Below, piece by piece: positions 9,757 through 17,785 of a DNA stretch of 17,785 nucleotides. The translations under genes and the position numbers were made by a program. The notes beneath the pieces are model-generated. The model worked only from the letters and a program-made list of their open reading frames with translations, was not told the DNA's origin and ran no database searches. Origin of the DNA: an uncultured Mycoplasma sp. Its GTDB lineage: Bacteria; Bacillota_I; Bacilli_A; Mycoplasmatales; Metamycoplasmataceae. The stretch spans positions 1-17,785 of the forward strand of contig CASDWL010000072.1 in assembly GCA_949284615.1 (NCBI GenBank), in the 5' to 3' direction. The first letter of the stretch is position 1; each line of letters opens with the position of its first letter.

Positions 9757-11425
9757 TTCTATTACCTCTATTTTTTTGTTGCAAATTGTTAATAAATTTA
9801 TTTTCACAATATATGTATGTATTATCTCAATAAATATTTTGACTTTTTATATTTCCTATTGCATATAAAATAACAAAACTAAATGAGTAATATATGAAAG
9901 AAATGATTATTAAATTAATAAAAATCACTAAATATTTTCAACCATCATTTATATTGTATACATTAGTTCATAGAAAGAAAAGTAAGTTCATCATTATTAA
10001 AATTACTGTAAATAAAATAAGAATAACACAATTAATCAACAGCATTCACTTCTCGCTATTAATTAATTTGCTCTTATTAAAATGTAAGAATTTTGATGAA
10101 ATTAAGACTTTAAATCAAATTTTTAAAATATTTACTAATAATAATGGATAATACAATAATTTGGTTAATAGAAATACAATTATATTTGGTTTATATCACA
10201 ATTTTTTTAACATAAAAAATATTCCTATAATATAAAAAATTATATTTATTAATATAACAGTTAATACTATAATAGGAAAATATAAATTGGCTGATCCATG
10301 AATAAATAATTGTCAAATAAAAACTGATAGCATTAAAAAACCCAAAATAATTCATAAACCAATAAACATATTACAATATGTTGCATTTAGATCTCTTTTT
10401 TGATGAAAATTAAAATTTAAAAAATTTTCTTTTTTAATTCATTTTAATTTTGTTTCCCATGTTTTATTTTGCCGATTTATATATTGATATACATTTTTAT
10501 CAAACGATTGCAAAGCAATAGTATTAGGTAAAATTATTCCATTTCACATATTTTTAAATGATTTATTTTCTAAAGATCAATTTTCTATATCATATTTAGT
10601 AGTTGCATATAAATCTTCAAGCATTTTATGAGAAATTAAGCAACATGATGAATACATACTTAACTTACAATTGTTTTTCAACATTTTAAATGAATCAAAC
10701 AATAGTTTTTGATTTTCAATAGATAACAATGAATTAGAGAAAATATTATTTCCAGGATTATTAATAGTCATTGAAGAAACATATCCTAAATTTAAAGTGT
10801 GTTCAGAATAAAAAAATTTTAAAGAATTTAAAACAAAATTTTTATCAATAATTACATCATTATCGCTGACTAACAAATAATCAAATTTAATTTTTGATTC
10901 ATTTAAAAAATAATTTAAATTATTTGTTTTATTAATATTTGCTCTATTGGTTGAATAATAATTAACATTATATTTTTTACAAAACTCTTTTATTTCTTTA
11001 CTTTTCTTTTTATCACTTAAACTGTCGCTTATTCAATATTCAATATTTTTATAAGTTTGTTTCATATTTTGTAACATTTTGATTTGTTGAAAATCATTAT
11101 AGGCAGAATAAACATACACTACTTTAGGTAAAATTTTTGGTAGTTTAACTTCTTTAATAATATTTTTCAATTCAATTGTTAATAGTTCTAAATAATATAT
11201 GTTTAATCTCAAATTAATTAATTTAATTATCACAAAACTGACTATTAAACACGAAATCAATACTATATTAAAAACATTAAGAAATTTTGAAAAATCTAAT
11301 CATATACTTAAAAAATTGAAAAGAAAAAATAATGATGATGTTGGAATAATGAACATATACAAATAACAGTTATTTATTATTTTTGATTTCAAATTGAAAG
11401 ACTCTTTTGTTTTCAAATTAATCAT
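9749..11425 (-). CDS. GT2 membrane glycosyltransferase (paralogue D, ED to EN)
   Basis: A full-length GT2 membrane protein, 558 aa, read through in full. It has the same plan as A and B: two N-terminal membrane segments, GT-A domain, about five C-terminal membrane segments, tail with YIYCEN. It keeps DSLSD (134-138), the metal-binding DND (188-190) and QSFDK (306-310). The helper motif is KTNNLN instead of KADNLN, and the catalytic-base motif reads IENW, so Asn282 stands where A and B have Asp. That change would be expected to cripple ordinary GT2 chemistry. The start is the only ATG at the paralogue-matching position; no Shine-Dalgarno is seen, and TATACT lies just upstream. It follows the nucleotidyltransferase gene by 27 bases and overlaps gene C. 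Confidence 0.85.
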
Positions 11426-11431
11426 AAATAT

Positions 11432-11437
11432 AGTATA
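11432..11437 (-). promoter_or_regulatory. Possible -10 box for paralogue D
   Basis: Minus-strand TATACT ends 6 bases before the ATG at 11425, which would put the transcription start at or next to the start codon (leaderless). The -35 region is poor. D could equally be read from the upstream kinase-nucleotidyltransferase transcript. Confidence 0.35.
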
Positions 11438-11452
11438 AGAGAATTTAAATAT

Positions 11453-12178
11453 TTATTTAATATTTCTTTTTCAATTAGGATCAAATATTGTTAATTCTTC
11501 AGGCGTTCCCAAACACACAAAATCTTTACTATCTATTTCATAATATCCAATTTTTTTATTTTTGTAAATGTAATATTGATAAATAGGACAAATGTATGTT
11601 TCTTTATAAATATCTTTTATTTCTTTAGAATATTTATTAAAAGTCTCTGTAAATTCTTTGAAGTTTTTAAAATAATACATTCCTACTGATGCATGATCAG
11701 AGATTTTTTCTTTCTCACTTACTTGAATTACATAATTATCTTGAATTTTCGCAAAAGATCAATGATCTCCGGGGACATTTGTTGTAACTATGCAACCATC
11801 ATCAGAAAAAATTGTATCATTTAATGCTTCAGGATTAATATGAGTATCAATATTAAATACTAATATTTCATCATCTGGATCAATAACATTATATGCTTGC
11901 ATTACAGTTGATGCTTGTCCTTCAGTTTCAGATTCAAGTAGAACTGTTGTATATTTTTGAATATTTAATTTTTGCAATTCTGATACAAAAAAATCATTAT
12001 CAAAATTATCTTTTTGAAATATGAAAATAAATGCATAATTAAAGAATTTCTTTAAAGATATAAGAGATCAATAAAATAAAGAATGTCCATTTGCAATAAT
12101 TTCATATTTAGGAATATTTATACCTTGATTTTTAAATCTTTTACTACTACCTGCTGCAGTTATGACAATTTTTCTCAC
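11453..12178 (-). CDS. Nucleotidyltransferase, sugar/alditol-phosphate type
   Basis: A 241-aa protein with the NTP-transferase fold (PF00483-like). The N-terminal nucleotide loop reads ITAAGSSKRF (6-15), followed by IPKYE, matching the family pattern AAGxGxRxxxxxxPK. A likely metal-binding Asp is in VFNIDTHI. Later GDHWSF and the C-terminal YYEIDSKDFVCLGTPEEL resemble the substrate half of capsule and LPS nucleotidyltransferases. It probably joins CTP or another NTP to a phosphorylated sugar or small alcohol; the substrate is not readable. The start is GTG, in frame with the AAG motif, after a GAAGGG sequence. Only 4 bases separate it from the phosphotransferase gene, so the two are cotranscribed and probably act in sequence. 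An alternative is a LicC-like cytidylyltransferase. Confidence 0.82.
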
Positions 12179-12182
12179 AATA

Positions 12183-13211
12183 TTATTTCCCTTCTAATAT
12201 TTCATAAAACATTTTTATTCCTGTACATATTTGAATTATTTGTCTATTAATACTATCACTATGAGCTCGTGTCATAGAAAAAAATTGTAATGCAGTTAAT
12301 AGTTTTATAACATCAATATCTTTTTGAGGTAACAATCTTGAAAATTCTTCTCTAATTGATTTTAAATTTTTAGGTTCATTTATTTTAAAGTAAAAATGAT
12401 TTTCTTCTGTTTTTTCAATATTAAATTGATCTTCAACCATAAAATCATATAATCCATAAATCGATTGATATATCTTTGCATAATCATAATATATGTCGCC
12501 ATAATCTTTAGAATCTGCAAATGATCCTCTAGGATCTATAACTTTAATTGTTTCTTTTTCGATATCATAAAATATATTTCCAAAAATTAAATCCAAATGT
12601 GTATAAAAAATTCTCTTATCATTTATATTTGCTATACGATAAAAAATATCATCACTTGGCAATTCTTTGTTTCTTAATTTATTAATTTTTTCTTCTAATA
12701 ATGACAATATGGATTTAACTGAAGGATATTCTTTGTTATTTATAAAAACATAGTTATATTCAAAAAATCCTTTTAATTTTTCTTTATCCTTGATTTCTAA
12801 CAAATTATTTAATGTTCTTTCTAAATAAAAATCTATTGTTTTATTAAATCAATCTTCTTGTATAAAAATTTTTGGTCTTATTTTTTTACAATCATTAATA
12901 AATTTAAAATAAGCATCAACAACACTTTTTCAATTAATTTTTTTATTATGAACAAAGGATTCATGCAATGTATTGTATTGAATCATCTCATATTTGATTC
13001 ATAAATTGTGATATGACAATGAAAAATCCTGAATTTTAGGAATATTATTAGGAATTAATTTCTCCGATTTAATCATTCATACAATTTCATCATAAAACTT
13101 ATTTTTATAATATTTATCTTCACCTATATAAGATTTAATAACATTTTTACCATTATCTACAATATGAATGTTATTAAAATATCTAATATTTTTAACATTT
13201 AATTTGGACAT
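12183..13211 (-). CDS. Phosphotransferase of the APH/choline-kinase fold
   Basis: A 342-aa cytosolic protein with the kinase-like APH fold. The catalytic loop is THLDLIFGN (204-212), the HxDxxxxN signature with Asp207 as base and Asn212 as metal ligand. It is followed by VIDPRG (Asp226), the DFG-like metal site. After it comes a conserved-looking SKDYGD and Tyr-rich segment, typical of sugar- or capsule-linked members that pair with a nucleotidyltransferase. The N-terminal lobe is divergent. The ATG follows AAAAGG and lies next to the divergent alaS. It is first in a likely operon with the nucleotidyltransferase, so it probably phosphorylates the molecule that the next enzyme activates. Drug resistance is unlikely given this context. 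The substrate is unknown. Confidence 0.8.
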
Positions 13212-13261
13212 AGCAACCTTTTATATTTGATTATTAATTTTTTAACGATAATTTTTAAATA

Positions 13262-13293
13262 TTAACAAAACAAAATATATTTTAAAATATAAT
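13262..13293 (+). promoter_or_regulatory. Predicted alaS promoter
   Basis: TATAAT (13288-13293) lies 23 bases before the alaS ATG. TTAACA (13262-13267) matches 5 of 6 positions of TTGACA but with a long 20-base spacer, so the -35 is uncertain. No Shine-Dalgarno precedes the ATG. The leader is far too short for a T-box. Confidence 0.4.
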
Positions 13294-13316
13294 TTATTTT
13301 AATACATCAAGTAACT

Positions 13317-15944
13317 ATGAAAAGTTCTAAAGAAATTAGACAAGCATGAATAGATTATTTTGTTTCCAAAAAACATTTATTTTTAGAATCTAAATCATTA
13401 ATTCCCAACAATGACCCTTCTTTATTATGGATAAATTCTGGAGTTGCTACTCTTAAAGATTATTTTTCAGGGAAGAAAAAACCCCCTGCAAATAGAATTG
13501 TGAATTCCCAAAAATGTATTAGAACAAATGATATTGAAAATGTTGGTATAACTGCAAGACATCATACTTTTTTTGAAATGTTAGGAAATTTCTCGATTGG
13601 AGATTATTTTAAAAATGAAGCTATTGAATTTGCTGATGAAGTAATAACAAAAGTATTTGAATTAGATAAAAATAAAATCTATTTAACATATTATGAAAAA
13701 GATATTGAAGTTAGAGACAAATGAATATCTTTAGGTTATCCAGAATCACACTTAATAGCAGGTTCAAGAGATTTAAATTTTTGAGATGTAGGTTCAGGTC
13801 CTTGTGGTCCTAATACAGAAATTTTTTATGATAGAGGAAGTAAATATCATGAAAAAGGCCCTGAACTTATTGCAAATGATATTGAAAATGATAGATTTAT
13901 AGAAATATGAAATATTGTTTTTTCTCAATATAACAATTTAGGAAATGATCAATATATTGAATTAAAACAAAAAAATATAGATACTGGTGCTGGTTTAGAG
14001 AGAATAGTATCTATATTACAAGATGGCCCAACAAATTTTGATACTGATTTATTCTTACCAATAATTCATAAAGTTGAAGAATTTTCTAATTTAAAATATG
14101 ATATTCAAAATTATTTTAAAAAAGATCCAATTCAAAATTTAATAAATAAAAATTTTAAAATAATTGCTGATCATATGAGAGCAATTACAAATGCTATCAA
14201 TGATGGAGAAATGCCATCTAATACCCAAAGAGGTTATATTATTAGAAGATTAATAAGAAGAGCTTATTATGCAGGTACAAAACTTAATATAACAAAAAAA
14301 TCTTTTTTACATGAATTAGTTACTATTGTTAAGGATTCTCTTATTTTTGATATTAATATTGAACTAGTTTCAAAAATAATTAAAAATGAAGAAGAAATAT
14401 TTTCAAAAACAATAGATCAAGGCAAAAAGATTCTTGAGGAAGAAATTAATAATACAACTTCTAAGTCATTTAATGTAGAAGTGGCTTTTAAGTTATATGA
14501 AACATTTGGTTTTCCAATAGAAATGACATATGATATATTGTTAGAAAATAACTTAGATTTAGATTTTGATAAGTTAAAGAAATTAAAAGATGAACATGTT
14601 AATAAGTCTAAAAATAAAAATATTTTAAATAAATTTGATATACAAATTGAATCTCTATCTACTATCAACAAGAATATTAGTAAATTCATAGGATATAATA
14701 ATTTAGAGAAAAAAGGCGCAAAAATTTTACATTTATTATCTAAAACAGGACCAATTCAACATACAAAACCTAATGAAAATTATTTTTTAATATTGAATGA
14801 AACTCCTTTATATGCCACAAGTGGTGGTCAATTACATGATAAAGGATATTTACAACAAGAAAATAATATTATTGAATTATTAGATGTTTTTAAAGATAAA
14901 AACAATAATCATATTCATCTAGTTAGAGGAAATATAGACTCAAACAAAACTATTGATGTGTTTGTTGATCAAAAAAACAGATTAAATTTGATGAGAAATC
15001 ACTCCGCAACTCATTTAACTTTTGCTGCTTTAAGAAAAATTTATGGAAAAGATATAGAACAATTAGGATCAGATAATAATCAAGATAGATTGACTTTTGA
15101 TTTTCCATTGGATCACAAGCCAACCATTGAAGAAATCCAACAAATAGAAGATTTTGTAAAAAAAGCTATCCAAAAAAATGTAAAAAGAGAATATATTGAA
15201 ACTACTATTGATGAAGCTAAAAAGAAAAATGCAATTATGACTATTGAAGAGAGTGAATATTTTGATACTAATAAAGTAAGAATTGTGGAATTTCCTTCTA
15301 TAACTATAGATTTATGTGGTGGTACTCATGTAGAATATACTAAAGATTTAGAAGATTTTAAAATTATCAATGTTGAATCTAAGGGAATTGGAAAATATAG
15401 ATTAAGAGCTATAACTTCATTTGAAACAATACAAAATTATTACACAAACGAAATTAAAAAACTAATGGATATTTATAATCCTTTATATAAAAAATATATC
15501 AATTTACTAAAAGAAAAAAATATAAAAGAAAATGTATTAAAATTTCATTTTGATGATATTAATGATTTAAATCAAAAAGTTCAACAAATAGAAAAATCTA
15601 TCCAAAAAATTAGCGAAGAAATCAAAATTCTAAACAAAACTAAAGCTAACATAAGTGATATAAAAATTGATGTTACATCTAAAGGAGACATACTATTTTC
15701 AAATAATATAGATGTAAAATATTTAAAAGATTGTGCAATTAATTTAAGAGAATCAAATCCTACAAAAATTATATTTTTAACCACACAATTTAATAATGGG
15801 AAATCATTAGTCATAATTACCTCAAAAAATTATGATGTTTTAAATTTTATGAACAAATTACAATTAAATTTAAAAGGTGGAGGTAATAAGTTAATTTGAC
15901 AAGGTGTATCTGACACAAAAATTGACTTAAATGATTTTGAATAA
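13317..15944 (+). CDS. alaS: Alanine-tRNA ligase
   Basis: Alanyl-tRNA synthetase charges tRNA-Ala. The protein is 875 aa, a usual length, with several TGA codons as Trp. The class II core shows motif 2 [19 protein letters not shown] (81-99), [11 protein letters not shown], and motif 3 TGAGLERI (223-230). The editing domain has the zinc-site pair HSATH (562-566) and CGGTH (667-671), so it should proofread Ser and Gly. The C-terminal C-Ala domain ends with LKGGGNKL and a short tail. The start is the ATG giving [11 protein letters not shown], the expected N-terminus. The stop TAA shares its last A with the ruvX ATG. alaS next to ruvX is a common arrangement in Firmicutes and Mollicutes. Confidence 0.98.
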
Positions 15945-16363
15945 TGAGATTAATGGCAATAGATTTTGGTACTAAAAAATGTGGAATAGCTATTTCAGAT
16001 CCTTTAAAAATTATTGCTCAACCTTTACAAATTATTTTCTATAAAAATAATGATTATAAATATTTAATTGAAGAAATTAAAAAAATAATTATTTCATATC
16101 AACCAATTGAAAAAATAATTTTAGGTATTACAAAAAATATAAATGGCAATTTATCTAATACAGGAAGAATTACTATGAATTTTTTTAATTTATTAAAGAA
16201 AGAAATTAATGATATTCCAATAATATTATTTGATGAAAAATACACAACTTTAAAATCACAACATATTATGAAAGATATGAATTTATCTATAAAACAAAAA
16301 AAGATGAGAAAAGATGCTATAGCTGCTCAAAAAATTTTGGAAGAATATATGAGTAAATGTTAA
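15944..16363 (+). CDS. ruvX: RuvX/YqgF family pre-16S rRNA nuclease
   Basis: A 139-aa RNase H-fold protein of the YqgF/RuvX family, known for 16S rRNA 5'-end maturation and proposed as a Holliday junction resolvase. The family landmarks are AIDFGTKKCGIAISD at the N-terminus (Asp7 as metal ligand), LGITKNINGN, FDEKYTT (the conserved acidic residue) and KDAIAAQKIL (C-terminal Asp). Its length is typical. Translation is coupled to alaS through the TAATG overlap, and no separate ribosome binding site is needed. Confidence 0.95.
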   Translation: MRLMAIDFGTKKCGIAISDPLKIIAQPLQIIFYKNNDYKYLIEEIKKIIISYQPIEKIILGITKNINGNLSNTGRITMNFFNLLKKEINDIPIILFDEKYTTLKSQHIMKDMNLSIKQKKMRKDAIAAQKILEEYMSKC

Positions 16364-16374
16364 TTATTAATTTA

Positions 16375-16380
16375 TATAAT
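16375..16380 (+). promoter_or_regulatory. Possible -10 box for the phosphohexomutase-like gene
   Basis: TATAAT lies in the 26-base gap after ruvX and ends 9 bases before the ATG at 16390. This would give an almost leaderless mRNA, in line with the lack of a Shine-Dalgarno. No good -35 box is present, and readthrough from alaS-ruvX is also possible. Confidence 0.35.
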
Positions 16381-16389
16381 ATTTTTATC

Positions 16390-17785
16390 ATGAATTTTAA
16401 TGATGAAATAAAAAAATGAAATGATTTATTATTTGAAGATAAATTAATAAAAAAACATATAAACAAAATGAAAAATAAAGATACTTTTATCAAAGAATTT
16501 TATTCAAATCTTTCAGTAGTAGATAATTCTATATATGGTAAATATGGTATTGGATATTCAAAAATAAACATTATTACTATTAAAAAAATAATTGATATTT
16601 TTATACAAATTTTAGACATAAAAAATAATAATGATTATTTTGCCATTTCATCAGATGGATCTAAAATTTGTATAAATATTATTAACAATTTGATGAAAAT
16701 AAATAATCAAAATATCAAATTTATAACTTTTAATAACTATGAAGGATTTGATAAAAGTTTTATATTATCATCAATTAAAAAAGTGAATCCTTTCGGAGCT
16801 ATCCATCTTTCTCAATCCATATTTGACAAAAATATAATAAACATTAATTTATATGATTCCAAAGGATTAAAAATAAATAATGAAATACTGGACAAAATAA
16901 TTAACAAAATAGATAAAAATATTGATGATATTTCTATGGCCAAAGAAGATAATTTGTCTTTTTTTGATAATGATTTATTAATAAAAATATTTGTAGATGA
17001 AAGTAATAAATTATTTAGTAATAGAATAATAACTAAAAAATCTAAAATTGCAATTTCTAACAGATCTAATGGTATTACTAAAATACTGACTAAGTTATTA
17101 GGTTCTCAAGATTTCTCTTATGTTGTTAACAATAATATAAGAAATAAGACACTAAATATTTATAATAAGAAGAAAGTTTCCTACAAATCAATTAAACGTT
17201 ATTTTTGAAAAGATATATTATTCGCTAAATTACATAAAGCAAATCTTTTAATTTGTTTTAATATGGAAGGTACTCAATTATTTCTTTTTGCAATTGAAAA
17301 AACAAAAATTATATATATAGATCCTAATTTATTATCATTGATATTTTTAAATAATTTTTGTCAGGAGTCTTATAAAAATGAAAAAATTTTATCAAACTTT
17401 TTTATTGCATCAAATGGCAGCCCAAACTCTAATATAATAAATTTAATTAACAAATATAAATTAAATTTTAAGCAGATAACTAATAACATTTTTTTACAAG
17501 AAGAAATGTTGTTGTTATTTTGAAATGATTATAATCAATATGTTTTTGGAAAAAAAATTAATCAGGAATTTTCAATATATTTATTTCTTTTAAAAATAAT
17601 TAGAATTATAGATTCATATATTAATCAATATGGAAGTATTAATGCTTTATTAAATATTTTAAATAAAATGTATGGCCCTAATGATTATGAAAATAGATAC
17701 TTAATAAATACATCAACAGAAGTTGCTTTTGCTCATCTAAAAAAATTATTTAATATTGATTGTAATATTTTTAATAAAAAAAATA
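16390..17785 (+). CDS. Degenerate phosphohexomutase (PMM/PGM) homologue, 3' end missing
   Basis: At least 465 codons are open, and the gene runs off the window. The pattern follows the alpha-D-phosphohexomutase (ManB/PgcA) family in order. An N-terminal WNDLL is followed by a YGKYGIGYSKIN segment at the place of FGTGGLRG...N. AISSDGSK comes next, then AIHLSQSIF (137-145) at the active-serine loop TASHNP, with Ser141 kept. ISNRSNG sits at the place of TPLHGTG. NMEGTQL (291-297) replaces the metal-binding DPDADRL, and WNDYNQYVFG (378-387) replaces FEESYGYLIG. The last segment, IDSYINQYGSINALLN, resembles the family's C-terminal helix region. The metal-binding Asp residues, the Arg of the DADR loop and the sugar-binding Glu-Glu-Ser are all gone. 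It is probably not an active mutase; the long open frame argues for a retained pseudoenzyme. Confidence 0.75.

Noticed and set aside
5067-11425. Insertion sequence or phage origin for the repeated genes
   Set aside because: The repeats are diverged protein-coding paralogues. No transposase, terminal inverted repeats or target duplications were seen.
12183-13211. Aminoglycoside resistance gene
   Set aside because: The kinase motif is shared by the whole APH fold. The 4-base link to a nucleotidyltransferase and the glycan setting point to metabolite phosphorylation.
13212-13316. T-box or other riboswitch in front of alaS
   Set aside because: The whole gap is 105 bases and the predicted leader only about 17. 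No T-box sequence or stable hairpin with a terminator is visible.
14417-14689. Minus-strand open frames inside alaS (also 15581-15814)
   Set aside because: They are antisense to the continuous AlaRS reading frame and show no protein-family features.

Overview
The window comes from a wall-less bacterium of the Mollicutes (mycoplasma-like). The DNA is extremely A+T-rich by eye. Every long gene carries in-frame TGA codons where its family needs a residue rather than a stop, so TGA is read as tryptophan (genetic code 4). A standard-code reading breaks pgk, eno, alaS and the membrane proteins into pieces; read with code 4 all are intact. I cannot fix the genus from sequence alone; a relative of the Pneumoniae/Malacoplasma branch is only a guess.

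Layout. (1) 1-4090, minus strand: eno, tuf and pgk are transcribed in that order as a likely operon, closed by a hairpin terminator at 25-55. Both glycolytic enzymes carry unusual low-complexity C-terminal tails. (2) 4263-5075, plus strand: an unrecognised protein with two membrane segments, divergent from eno. (3) 5067-13211, mostly minus strand: what looks like a surface-glycan locus. From its promoter end it holds an APH/choline-kinase-like phosphotransferase, a sugar-type nucleotidyltransferase, a family-2 glycosyltransferase (GT2) membrane protein and a short degenerate GT2 remnant. After a plus-strand histidine phosphatase gene come two more full-length GT2 membrane proteins. The four GT2 paralogues form two two-gene modules, each with overlapping stop and start. 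(4) 13317-17785, plus strand: alaS, ruvX (1-base overlap) and a phosphohexomutase homologue that runs off the window end.

How it may work together. The kinase and nucleotidyltransferase could make an activated sugar or alditol that the GT2 membrane proteins polymerise and export as a capsule-like glycan. This is inference. The most striking signal is how unevenly catalytic residues survive. Among the four GT2 paralogues only the one at 5067-6761 keeps every standard GT2 motif except QxxRW. Its partners have lost the DGS-type aspartate, the ED catalytic aspartate, or the DxD motif. The phosphohexomutase homologue at 16390 keeps the fold pattern and an open frame but has lost the metal-binding aspartates and the sugar-binding loop. 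The window therefore seems to hold several pseudoenzymes that are being kept.

No rRNA, tRNA, CRISPR array, insertion sequence or phage gene was seen. No gene-free stretch exceeds about 175 bases.
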